Source of the DNA: CBDAPE01 sp965198325
Lineage (GTDB): Bacteria > Pseudomonadota > Alphaproteobacteria > UBA828 > JAPUJA01
Assembly (NCBI GenBank): GCA_965198325.1
Contig: CBDAPE010000011.1
Span: forward strand, 124,001 to 188,000
Length of the DNA: 64,000 nucleotides
Direction of reading: 5' to 3'
Shown: positions 1 to 7,831 of the stretch, in pieces
Layout: every line of letters begins with the position of its first letter
Numbering within the stretch: position 1 is the stretch's first letter
Program-made: the position numbers and the translations under genes
Notes under the pieces: model-generated
The model's input: only the letters and a program-made list of their open reading frames with translations
The model's database searches: none
Told to the model about the DNA's origin: nothing

Positions 1-452
1 CCCCACCCCTCAGCCGTATCCAGGCGGACGATCCGGCCCGTCAACATCAGGCCCCAGGTCGATGCATTGACCAGCAACGAGCTGCTCTGACCGATGTGGC
101 GGTCCCAATCTGCGTCCATCAGCTTGTCGCGGATAAGCCGGTCCGCGGTCTGGGTATCGGGAATCCGGAGCAGCGCCTCTGCCAGACACATCAGGATCAC
201 GCCTTCCTCGGTGTCGAGCCCATATTCACCCAGGAACGCGTCCAGCCCGCCTCCGCCGCCGTCTTCGCGCACGGCTTCGACCATGACGCGGGCCCGCTCG
301 CGCACCCGGTTCCGCTGCTCCGGCACAAGTCCAGCCCGCGCGAGAAGGGCTTTTACGGAGGTATCCTCGTCGATGCGGTACGCAGCCCGAATAACGGCGC
401 GCAGGACATCCAGATCAGTGGGTGGCGGCGGATCGGCATGATCGTCGGGCAT
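1..452 (-). CDS. putA: Bifunctional proline dehydrogenase / P5C dehydrogenase PutA, N-terminal part
   Basis: PutA oxidises proline to glutamate in two steps, using a flavin domain and an aldehyde dehydrogenase domain. Only about the first 150 residues lie here; the rest runs off the left edge. The translation includes the stretches LDAFLGEYGL, EEGVILMCLAEALLR and SLLVNASTWGLMLTGR, which match the N-terminal arm region of PutA (compare SLFVNAATWGLLFTGK in the E. coli protein, from memory). The start is the ATG at 452, the first possible start after an in-frame stop just upstream. It lies 30 bp after the DUF1489 gene on the same strand, so it is probably the last gene of the leftward operon. 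Whether the C-terminal domains are present cannot be seen. Confidence 0.88.
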   Translation of the reverse strand, partial: MPDDHADPPPPTDLDVLRAVIRAAYRIDEDTSVKALLARAGLVPEQRNRVRERARVMVEAVREDGGGGGLDAFLGEYGLDTEEGVILMCLAEALLRIPDTQTADRLIRDKLMDADWDRHIGQSSSLLVNASTWGLMLTGRIVRLDTAEGW

Positions 453-482
453 TCGCTCGGGCTTACGGCCGGTAGAGCGCGC

Positions 483-920
483 TCACAGGAGCCCCAGAGA
501 GCGGAGCTCGACGACCATTTCGGAGGGCATATCGCTCGCCTCGACGGCCGGTGCATCGTAATCGGCTGGCGCATCCTTGGCTTCGAGATAGCGCCACCCC
601 TGGATCGGATCGTGGCGCACCGGCACGGTGCGCACGAGGTCTGCATCGAACACCAGGCGGCAGACCTTGCCCCGCTCGGGATGCATGATCCGCTCGAAAC
701 GGACGATTCGCTGACGAACCCGAATCGCGCCCTTGATGATCCAATAAAGCGAGCCGCCGTCGAGGATTTCCGCGTCGCGGCGGGGATAATTCCGGGTCCA
801 GTGGCCGACTTCCGGCGTCTCTCCCGCCTTTTCGAGCTCGCCAAGCCGCTTGGTTTGCCAGTTTTCAAGCTGGACAATACTCTCGACGCCGACGCACATC
901 TTGACCAGATGCAGAGCCAC
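483..920 (-). CDS. DUF1489 family protein
   Basis: A 145-residue protein that opens MALHLVKMCVGVESI and ends in a conserved LRSLGLL-type tail, the usual length and pattern of the alphaproteobacterial DUF1489 family. The start codon is GTG at 920. No catalytic motif, signal peptide or membrane segment is visible, and the family function is unknown to me. It starts 16 bp after HMG-CoA lyase and ends 30 bp before putA, so it is transcribed with amino-acid catabolism genes. That does not by itself give a role. Confidence 0.85.
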   Translation of the reverse strand: MALHLVKMCVGVESIVQLENWQTKRLGELEKAGETPEVGHWTRNYPRRDAEILDGGSLYWIIKGAIRVRQRIVRFERIMHPERGKVCRLVFDADLVRTVPVRHDPIQGWRYLEAKDAPADYDAPAVEASDMPSEMVVELRSLGLL

Positions 921-936
921 GGCTGGGTTCCCCCCC

Positions 937-1860
937 CTAACCGGTCGCCGAGGCGCGGTTGGTCCTGCCGGCCATGGCGCGGCCGACCTTCGAGCCCGGC
1001 AAGCGGCCCAGGCGCTCGGAAATCGCCGCTCCTGCCGCGATCAGGGCGTCGATATCGACGCCGCTCTCGATGTCGAGCCCATTGAGCATGTAAACCACGT
1101 CTTCCGTCGCGACGTTGCCCGACGCCCCCGCAGCATAGGGACACCCTCCGAGCCCGGAGACCGAAGCGTCGATGACCGCAATACCGAGCTCCAGAGTGGC
1201 ATAGAGATTGGCCAAGGCCTGGCCGTAGGTGTCGTGGAAATGAGCCGCCAGCCGATCCATCGGCAACTCGTCAGCGACGGCGCTGAAGACCCGTTTTACT
1301 CTCTCCGGCGTGCCGACACCGATGGTATCGCCGAGCGAGATTTCATAGCAGCCCATTTCGGCGAGACGCTTCGACACCCGGACAACCTCTTGGGGCGCGA
1401 TATCGCCCTCATAAGGGCAGCCCATCACGCAGGATATGTAGCCCCGCACCCGGATGCCATCACGGCTCGCCGCCTCGCAAACCGGCTCGAAGCGGGCGAG
1501 CGACTCCTTGATGGAGCAATTTATATTCTTTTTCGAAAAAGTTTCCGACGTCGCACCGAATATTGCGACCTCTTGCGCGCCGACCGCTCGCGCCGCCTCA
1601 TAACCCTTCATGTTCGGTGTCAAGACAGGATATCTAACACCTTGTTTTTTAGTGATTTTTGAATAGACCTCAGACGCATCTGCGAGCTGAGGAATCCATT
1701 TGGGAGAAACGAAACTTGTGGCTTCGACCACGGCCAGACCGGTTTCCGAAAGGCGGTCGATATAGGCCACTTTTTCTGCGGTTGGAATGATATCCGTCTC
1801 GTTCTGCAGGCCATCGCGCGGCGACACTTCAACCAGTTTGACCCGTTTCGGAATTGCCAT
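937..1860 (-). CDS. mvaB: Hydroxymethylglutaryl-CoA lyase
   Basis: Cleaves 3-hydroxy-3-methylglutaryl-CoA to acetyl-CoA and acetoacetate, the last step of leucine breakdown. The 307-residue product shows the HMGL-like TIM-barrel pattern: VEVSPRDGLQNE near the N-terminus, where the arginine-aspartate pair binds substrate and metal, the metal-ligand motif AAHFHDTYGQ, and the signature GLGGCPYAAGASGN with the catalytic cysteine. I chose the ATG at 1860 over a TTG two codons upstream. It lies 33 bp after the hydratase gene in the order mccB-liuC-mvaB, so the gene corresponds to liuE of the leucine/isovalerate cluster. Confidence 0.94.
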   Translation of the reverse strand: MAIPKRVKLVEVSPRDGLQNETDIIPTAEKVAYIDRLSETGLAVVEATSFVSPKWIPQLADASEVYSKITKKQGVRYPVLTPNMKGYEAARAVGAQEVAIFGATSETFSKKNINCSIKESLARFEPVCEAASRDGIRVRGYISCVMGCPYEGDIAPQEVVRVSKRLAEMGCYEISLGDTIGVGTPERVKRVFSAVADELPMDRLAAHFHDTYGQALANLYATLELGIAVIDASVSGLGGCPYAAGASGNVATEDVVYMLNGLDIESGVDIDALIAAGAAISERLGRLPGSKVGRAMAGRTNRASATG

Positions 1861-1893
1861 GGACAAGAGTTTACACGGCTTGGCGGCGCGGCG

Positions 1894-2700
1894 TCACTCC
1901 GATTTGCGCCAGGCCGGGGGCCATTTTTCGAGAAACGCTCTGATTCCTTCCTGGCCTTCGGGCGAACAGCGCAAGTCGGCGATCAGATCGGCGGTATCGC
2001 CGATCATCGCGTCGTCGATCGGCCGATCGCCACGATAACGGCCGATCGACTGCTTGATGGCATCCTGGGATGCTGGCCCGCCGGCCATCAGCGCTTCGAT
2101 GAAGCGCTCGCGCGCAATGCCGAGTTGATCCGGAACAACCACCTCGTGCACCAGGCCGATCCGATGGGCTTCGGCCGCATCGAACAGTTCCGCAGTCAGA
2201 AAATAGCGCCGTGCCTGGCGGCCGCCGATCGCTCTGATGACGTAAGGGCCAACGACGGCGGGGGCAAGACCGAGCTTTGCTTCCGAAAGGCAGAATTTGG
2301 CGGTTTCGGCGGCGATCACGATATCGCAGCACGCCACCAGCCCGACCCCGCCACCATAGGCCGCGCCCTGAACCAGCGCGATGGTCGGCTTCGAGCAACG
2401 ATCGAGGCTCCGGAGCAGGCGGGCAAGACCACCCGCGTCCGCCCGGTTTTCTTCGCGCGTGGCATCGGCCATGCGGCGCATCCAGTTGAGATCGGCGCCC
2501 GCGGAAAAGCTCTTTCCGGTCGAGGCCAGCACGATGGCGCGGACGGCCGCACTGCCGTCGAGACGGGCCAGATCGACGGTCAATTGCGCGATCAGCGCGT
2601 CGTCGAATGCATTGTGGATCTCGGGCCGGTTGAAAGTGAGCGTCGCGATGCCCCGGGCATCCTGCTCTATTACAATGGGGGGCTCGGTGTCCGCGCTCAT
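1894..2700 (-). CDS. liuC: Enoyl-CoA hydratase/isomerase, probable methylglutaconyl-CoA hydratase
   Basis: A 268-residue crotonase-fold protein. The oxyanion-hole regions are visible as SFSAGADLNWM and QGAAYGGGVGLVACCDI, and the C-terminal end has the usual GQEGIRAFLEKWPPAW pattern. By position between mccB (4-bp gap) and HMG-CoA lyase it should hydrate 3-methylglutaconyl-CoA to HMG-CoA in leucine catabolism. The start is the ATG at 2700. An open frame extends much further upstream, but it lies inside mccB in another frame and is not coding. Substrate assignment rests on context, since crotonases are hard to separate by motif. Confidence 0.9.
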   Translation of the reverse strand: MSADTEPPIVIEQDARGIATLTFNRPEIHNAFDDALIAQLTVDLARLDGSAAVRAIVLASTGKSFSAGADLNWMRRMADATREENRADAGGLARLLRSLDRCSKPTIALVQGAAYGGGVGLVACCDIVIAAETAKFCLSEAKLGLAPAVVGPYVIRAIGGRQARRYFLTAELFDAAEAHRIGLVHEVVVPDQLGIARERFIEALMAGGPASQDAIKQSIGRYRGDRPIDDAMIGDTADLIADLRCSPEGQEGIRAFLEKWPPAWRKSE

Positions 2701-2704
2701 CGAA

Positions 2705-4315
2705 TCACATCCTGAAGGTGCCGAAGGTGGTCTGTAGAATTGGGGCGTTGAGAGACGCCTGCAAGCCCAGCGCCAGGGTTTTCCGGGTTTCCGCCGGGTC
2801 GATGATGCCGTCGTCCCACAGCCGGGCCGTCGAATAATAGGGATTTCCCTGGGATTCGTACTGCGCCAGGATCGGCACCTTGAACTGCTCTTCCGCCTCG
2901 CCGGGCCAGCTTTCGCCACGGGCTTCGATACCGTCGCGCTTGACCCGCGCGAGCACGGAGGCCGCCTGCTCGCCTCCCATGACGGAAATCCGGGCGTTCG
3001 GCCACATCCAGAGGAAGCGCGGCCCGAAGGCCCGACCGCACATGCCGTAATTCCCCGCACCGTAGCTGCCGCCGATGATGACGGTGAACTTTGGCACCTC
3101 GGCGCAGGACACAGCGGTGACGAGCTTCGCACCATGCTTGGCGATGCCTTCGGCCTCGACCTTGCGCCCGACCATGAAGCCGACGACATGTTGCAGGAAG
3201 ACCAGCGGCACGCCTCGCTGGCAGCACAACTGGATAAAATGGGCGCCCTTGAGTGCCGATTCCGAGAACAGGACGCCGCTAACTGCGACGATACCGACGG
3301 GAATGCCCGAGATATGGCCATAGCCGGTCACGAAGTTCGGCGCGTATTCGGGCCGAAACTCGTCGAGTTCGCTGCCGTCGACGATCCGCGCGATGACTTC
3401 GCGAACGTCGTACGCGATTCGCAGGTTCGGCGTAGCGATTCCGTGCAGCTCCGAGGGGTGATAGACCGGCTTGATCGATTCCCGGCGCAGCACGCTGACC
3501 GGCCGGCGCCGATTGAGGTGGGCAATAATGCGGCGCGTCATGGTGATCGCCTGGGCGTCGTTTTCGGCGACCTGATCCACCACGCCCGAGATCTTGGAGT
3601 GAACGTCGGCGCCGCCGAGTGCCTCGGCGCTGACCACTTCTCCGGTTGCCGCCTTCACGAGAGGCGGCCCGCCCAGAAAGATCGTGCCCTGGTTGCGCAC
3701 GATAATGGTTTCGTCGCACATTGCCGGGACATAGGCACCGCCAGCGGTGCACGACCCCATGACGACGGCGATCTGGAGAATGCCCTTCGACGACATACGC
3801 GCCTGATTGTAGAAAATCCGGCCGAAATGGTCCTTGTCGGGAAAGATGCCGTCCTGATGGGGCAGGTTGGCACCGCCGGAATCGACCAGATAGATGCAGG
3901 GCAGGCCGTTTTCTTCGGCGACGGCCTGGGCGCGAAGGTGCTTTTTGACGGTCATCGGGTAATAAGTGCCGCCCTTGACAGTGGCATCGTTGGCGACAAT
4001 CACGCACTCCTGCCCCTCGACACGTCCGACCCCGGTAAGGATGCCCGCTCCCGGCACCTCCTCACCGTCATAGAGACCATGAGCCGCCATCGGCGAGAGC
4101 TCGAGGAAATCCGCGTCCGGATCGAGCAGGGCCTTGACCCGCTCCCGGGGCAGCATCTTGCCGCGCGAGAGATGCCGTTCGCGGGATTTCTCATCGCCGC
4201 CGAGCGCCGCGGTCTCCCGCTTTTCGCGCAAGTCGACGATCAGCGCGCGCATCGCCTCCGCCGTTTCCTGAAACGGCTTGGAGTTCGGATCGATCTGGCT
4301 GTTGATCTGCGGCAT
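2705..4315 (-). CDS. mccB: Methylcrotonyl-CoA carboxylase, carboxyltransferase (beta) subunit
   Basis: A 536-residue carboxyltransferase of the acyl-CoA carboxylase beta family, the usual MccB length. Visible family features are the N-terminal RERVKALLDPDADFLEL, the first-domain glycine-rich stretch SGGANLPHQDG, VMGSCTAGGAYVPAMCDE, and in the second domain GYGHISGIPVGIVA and GGSYGAGNYGMCGRAF. The enzyme transfers CO2 from biotin to 3-methylcrotonyl-CoA and needs a separate biotin-carrying alpha subunit (mccA/liuD). No alpha gene lies anywhere in this operon or window, so it must be supplied from elsewhere. mccB is the first gene of the leftward operon, and a small hairpin (4339-4358) sits in its leader. 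Confidence 0.95.
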   Translation of the reverse strand: MPQINSQIDPNSKPFQETAEAMRALIVDLREKRETAALGGDEKSRERHLSRGKMLPRERVKALLDPDADFLELSPMAAHGLYDGEEVPGAGILTGVGRVEGQECVIVANDATVKGGTYYPMTVKKHLRAQAVAEENGLPCIYLVDSGGANLPHQDGIFPDKDHFGRIFYNQARMSSKGILQIAVVMGSCTAGGAYVPAMCDETIIVRNQGTIFLGGPPLVKAATGEVVSAEALGGADVHSKISGVVDQVAENDAQAITMTRRIIAHLNRRRPVSVLRRESIKPVYHPSELHGIATPNLRIAYDVREVIARIVDGSELDEFRPEYAPNFVTGYGHISGIPVGIVAVSGVLFSESALKGAHFIQLCCQRGVPLVFLQHVVGFMVGRKVEAEGIAKHGAKLVTAVSCAEVPKFTVIIGGSYGAGNYGMCGRAFGPRFLWMWPNARISVMGGEQAASVLARVKRDGIEARGESWPGEAEEQFKVPILAQYESQGNPYYSTARLWDDGIIDPAETRKTLALGLQASLNAPILQTTFGTFRM

Positions 4316-4338
4316 GGCTTCCGTTCGGTCGAAAAATG

Positions 4339-4358
4339 AGCGCGCCGTATGGCGCGCT
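4339..4358. promoter_or_regulatory. Hairpin in the mccB leader
   Basis: A perfect 8-bp inverted repeat, AGCGCGCC / GGCGCGCT, with a 4-base loop, 23 bp upstream of the mccB start. A second, weaker repeat with CCCTG/CAGGG arms lies just beyond it. This intergenic stretch (4316-4485) separates two divergent genes and must hold both promoters. The hairpin could affect mccB translation or be a DNA-binding site; nothing identifies the factor, and no regulator gene lies nearby. Confidence 0.35.
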
Positions 4359-4485
4359 GCGATGCCCCTGTTCGCGAGCAGGGCTTGCGGGTTAAATTAA
4401 CGCCGGGTGGAACGATCGGCCAGCCCAAATCTCCAGGTGCAGGCGGTATTCAGGAATTAGCGGCCGGCGCGGGAGGAGACCGAGG

Positions 4486-5463
4486 ATGACAAATACAGTG
4501 AACGGCCTGCCGGGCCTGGACGAACTCGAAGCGGCTGCCGAGATCGTTCATCGGACCCTGACCCCCACCCCCCAGATCCACTGGCCGCTCCTCTCGCAAC
4601 GGCTGGGTTGCGAGATTTGGGTCAAGCACGAAAACCACACGCCGATCGGCGCCTTCAAGATCCGCGGCGGCCTGGTCTACATGAACCGGCTCAAACAGGC
4701 GGAGCCCGAGCTCGAGGGCGTGGTATCGGCAACGACCGGCAATCACGGCCAGAGTATCGCCATTTCGGCCCGCCGCTACGGGCTGCACCCCGTGCTCGTC
4801 GCGCCGATCGGCAATTCGCCGGACAAGAACGCGGCGATGCGCGCCCACGGCGCCGAGCTGATCGAGCATGGCGTCGACTTCGACGAAGCCCACGATCTTG
4901 CGCTCGAGCTCAAGGACAGCCGAAACCTGCACTACGTCCCCTCGTTCCATCCCGATCTGGTTGCGGGCGTGGGCACCTATAGTCTCGAATTCCTGCGTGC
5001 CGTGCCCGACCTCGACACCGTCTATGTGCCGATCGGCCTGGGCTCGGGCATCTGCGGCATGATGGCGGCACGGGACGCGCTCGGCCACGCGACCACGATT
5101 GTCGGGGTCGTCTCCGAAGGCGCCGATTGCTATGCCCAGTCGTTCGAGCGGGGCGAGCCCGTCTCGACCAACGCGGTCAACACCTTCGCCGGCGGGCTGG
5201 CTGTGCGCAATCCGAACCCCGGTGCGCTCAAGCTGATCATCAAGAGTGTCGACCGGATCGTCCGGGTATCGGATGCAGGCCTGCTCGCCGCGATGGGCCA
5301 CTATTTCACGGATTCCCACAACATCGCGGAGGGCGCCGGTGCGAGTGCATTGGCAGCGCTCGCGGTGGAAGCGGACAGGATGGCGGGCCGGAAGGTCGGC
5401 GTCGTACTCTCGGGCGGCAACATCGACGCGGGTGTTTACGCGAAGGCGCTCGCCGAAACCTAA
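4486..5463 (+). CDS. Threonine dehydratase-like PLP enzyme
   Basis: A 325-residue fold-type II PLP enzyme. The PLP lysine sits in GAFKIRGG, the asparagine of the PLP pocket in TTGNHGQSIA, the phosphate-binding glycine loop is GLGSGICG, and the C-terminus has LSGGNIDAGVYAKAL. Enzymes of this kind deaminate threonine or serine, or act on 3-hydroxyaspartate. There is no C-terminal ACT regulatory domain, so it is not the long biosynthetic IlvA, and the exact substrate is open. A strong GGGAGGAG precedes the ATG. It diverges from the leucine-catabolism operon. A tail of a second such gene survives at 24166-24216. Confidence 0.88.
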   Translation: MTNTVNGLPGLDELEAAAEIVHRTLTPTPQIHWPLLSQRLGCEIWVKHENHTPIGAFKIRGGLVYMNRLKQAEPELEGVVSATTGNHGQSIAISARRYGLHPVLVAPIGNSPDKNAAMRAHGAELIEHGVDFDEAHDLALELKDSRNLHYVPSFHPDLVAGVGTYSLEFLRAVPDLDTVYVPIGLGSGICGMMAARDALGHATTIVGVVSEGADCYAQSFERGEPVSTNAVNTFAGGLAVRNPNPGALKLIIKSVDRIVRVSDAGLLAAMGHYFTDSHNIAEGAGASALAALAVEADRMAGRKVGVVLSGGNIDAGVYAKALAET

Positions 5464-5527
5464 GCCCCACCCGGCGGCCTTCGCCGAGGTTTGTCGAACC
5501 GGTCGACGTCCGCCGCCCGGCGCGCGC

Positions 5528-7831
5528 CTACTCCCCGACCCGCACTTCGTGGCCGGTCACGCTCAGCTCGAGCACGCCGCCCACCACGGCGGCACTCGCT
5601 GCGAGGCGGGCCGTCTCGCCCGAACCGATCTCGATGAGGTCGGCCAGGCAGACCCTGATGCCCTGATTGCGCTCGGCGTCGTAGTAATCGAGCCAGACGA
5701 TGTAGGAACCCGGCGGCACCGCCTTGGGCTTGGAATTCAGAAACTTGAGGAACGGATCGACAAAATACTGATAGTCGAGGCAACCCTGATTTCCCTCGAG
5801 CGGCATGAACAACTCGATGTCCAGGAGCTGCCGCGCGCCGTCCGCGCCGCTCTCCTCGACGATCACCGCGCCCCACGGCCCCAGCGCGATCTCGTCCAGC
5901 CCACCGCCCTCCACTTCGACGCCGTCGAGCCAAATGTAAGGATCGAGATAGGCCCACAGGCCGGGGTCCGGTTCCGCGTTGAGGCGGAGGTCGTAGTGTC
6001 CCGCCGCCACCGGGGCGGGTTCGTTGACCGTGCCACTGTGCAGGATCTCGTCGTAGCGTCCCGGCGAGAACAGGTCGTAGGCCATAGCCCCGAGCGGCGC
6101 GCCCGTCGCGCCCGTAATCGTGACCAGCAGTTCGCCCGCTGCCACCGCTCCGGTTACGGAGAATCCGACCGAGGCCGCCTCCCGGCCGGAAAGATCGGTG
6201 TCATGCATCCGGAAATCGTAATCGCCCAGCTGCTCGGGCGCAGTGAAACTCAGCTCGCCCGAGTTCCGGTTCTGCAGATATTCGTAGTCGAGGTCGTGCG
6301 CATCGTTGAAGCTCTCCTCGCCGTGGGCTACCTCGGCGGGGACGAGGCCAATCCACGCGTCCGCAGCGAAGCTTGTCGGTGCGCGGAACCGCACGATAAT
6401 CAATTCGCCGGGCTCGAAACTGGTTCGCTCGAGCCACAGCTCGGGATCCACATCCGCCATCGGAACCTCGCCATCCTCGTCGCCGAGCGTCAGATCCAGC
6501 GTCGTGGTCTTGCCGGCCTCGATGATCACCGGCTCGGCCAGCCACAAGTCGTCGAATCCCCCACTCGGATCTATGCTGACCGCATAGCGGCCGGGCGGCA
6601 CCGGCCCGGCCTGGTCGACGAAGCTGACCACAGGTCGCTCGTCGTCTGCCGAGCCGTAGACGCTGACCGTCCGGGTCACGCCGGCGCCGGCCGGGTCGGT
6701 GATGCGCACCTCGAGCTCGCCCCACTGGGGCAGGTCGATCTCTACCGTGTCGCCGACCGCGATCTCGATCGCGCGGTGCCAGATGTCCGGATTGAGGTCC
6801 ACGCTCACGTCGTAGATGTCGGCCGGCAGGTCGAGCCTCTCGTTGACCAGGCCGCTGGAGACGATTTCGTCGCCTCCGGTCGCATACAGATACACGCTCT
6901 TCGCGTACAGCGGCTCGCCCTGCGCGTCCACGCCCCGCACCAGGAGCGCACCGTAGGGCGGCAGTGCAACCTCGGTGGTTTCACCCGCCACGATTTCGAC
7001 CCCGTCGTAGCGCCTGTCCGGGTCGAGGTCGGCGAATAGATCGTAGACTCCGGGCGCCAGATCCACCGGCACGTTGGTATCGCCGGTCGCGACCGTGTCG
7101 CCCCCGTCCGCCAGGTAGATCCAGAAATACTCGACCACCGGCTCGCCCGCCGCCGTGCTTCCGCTCAGCAGCAACCGCCCCAAGTCCGGCAGGCGCACCT
7201 CGGTGGTCTGGCCCGCGTGGACCGCAATATCCTCGAAGGTCGCGGGTGGCGCCTGGTCGACAGAGACGAAATACACGGCTTCCGGCAGCTCGATCAATGT
7301 ATTGGTAACGTCGAGCATGACGCGAGTGTCCCGGTCTTCCATCGTGTAGACCCACACGTACGTGTCGACCGGCGCGCCGGTCGGGTCCAGGCCGGAGACC
7401 AGCAGCCGGCCGTAGCCGCCCGTGGTCAGCGCCAGGGCCTCGCCCTTGACGATGGTGACGTCCCGGCGCCAGGTGTCCGGCGTCGTGTCGACGACGACGT
7501 CGTAGGTCCCGGCCGGCAACTCGATCGGCACATCGGTGCGTCCTGCCGCGATCCGGTTCATGTCCCACGGCGGCATGCCGGCGAGGAAGACATCGACCGC
7601 CAGGTCGATGGCCTGCTGGTCGGCGTCGAGATGGGTAACCGCCAGCCCGCCGCTGCCGCTCGGCTCGCAACCCCCGGCGATGCTGCAGAAGGCGTCGGCC
7701 TGGGAAGCGCCGAGTGTCAGGCCGAGCAGCGCCCCCAGGGCCAGTCCCGCACTCGGGATGAGGCCCGTGATCAAGCGGGTGTGAGGCCTGCGTCGCGTCT
7801 TTGCCATGCGTCGTGCCCACATGGTTCTCAT
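5528..7831 (-). CDS. Secreted tandem beta-sandwich repeat protein
   Basis: A 767-residue protein with an N-terminal export signal (hydrophobic LIPSAGLALGALLGLTLG followed by a small-residue cleavage region). It then has at least four tandem units of about 75 residues, each with a pattern like V-x-L-P-x-G-x-Y-D-V, then AGETTEV, then GxLLVxGxDxxGxP. These resemble carboxypeptidase-regulatory/PEGA-type beta sandwiches. Around residues 460-560 a different domain with AWIGLVPAEVAHG and DYDFRMHDTD looks SKICH-like. Two more diverged units and a cysteine-containing end follow. The ATG overlaps the protease stop (ATGA), so the two are translationally coupled. An alternative ATG lies six codons in (7813). 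No catalytic motif is visible; the likely role is extracellular structure or binding. Confidence 0.75.
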   Translation of the reverse strand: MRTMWARRMAKTRRRPHTRLITGLIPSAGLALGALLGLTLGASQADAFCSIAGGCEPSGSGGLAVTHLDADQQAIDLAVDVFLAGMPPWDMNRIAAGRTDVPIELPAGTYDVVVDTTPDTWRRDVTIVKGEALALTTGGYGRLLVSGLDPTGAPVDTYVWVYTMEDRDTRVMLDVTNTLIELPEAVYFVSVDQAPPATFEDIAVHAGQTTEVRLPDLGRLLLSGSTAAGEPVVEYFWIYLADGGDTVATGDTNVPVDLAPGVYDLFADLDPDRRYDGVEIVAGETTEVALPPYGALLVRGVDAQGEPLYAKSVYLYATGGDEIVSSGLVNERLDLPADIYDVSVDLNPDIWHRAIEIAVGDTVEIDLPQWGELEVRITDPAGAGVTRTVSVYGSADDERPVVSFVDQAGPVPPGRYAVSIDPSGGFDDLWLAEPVIIEAGKTTTLDLTLGDEDGEVPMADVDPELWLERTSFEPGELIIVRFRAPTSFAADAWIGLVPAEVAHGEESFNDAHDLDYEYLQNRNSGELSFTAPEQLGDYDFRMHDTDLSGREAASVGFSVTGAVAAGELLVTITGATGAPLGAMAYDLFSPGRYDEILHSGTVNEPAPVAAGHYDLRLNAEPDPGLWAYLDPYIWLDGVEVEGGGLDEIALGPWGAVIVEESGADGARQLLDIELFMPLEGNQGCLDYQYFVDPFLKFLNSKPKAVPPGSYIVWLDYYDAERNQGIRVCLADLIEIGSGETARLAASAAVVGGVLELSVTGHEVRVGE

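Noticed and set aside
96..1085. Long plus-strand frame opposite the putA and DUF1489 genes
   Set aside because: No family resemblance; it is the GC-rich mirror of two recognisable minus-strand genes.
2701..3321. N-terminal extension of the enoyl-CoA hydratase frame
   Set aside because: It lies within mccB in another frame; the hydratase has a normal start at 2700 right behind mccB.
3134..4339. 401-codon plus-strand frame
   Set aside because: Antisense to mccB, with low-complexity translation and no motif.
5246..7039. 597-codon plus-strand frame
   Set aside because: Antisense to the repeat protein; the opposite strand has signal peptide and regular domains.
5528..7831. Regular DNA repeats considered as a CRISPR-like array
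   Set aside because: The repeats are diverged codons of a repeat protein; there are no identical short repeats with unique spacers anywhere in the window.
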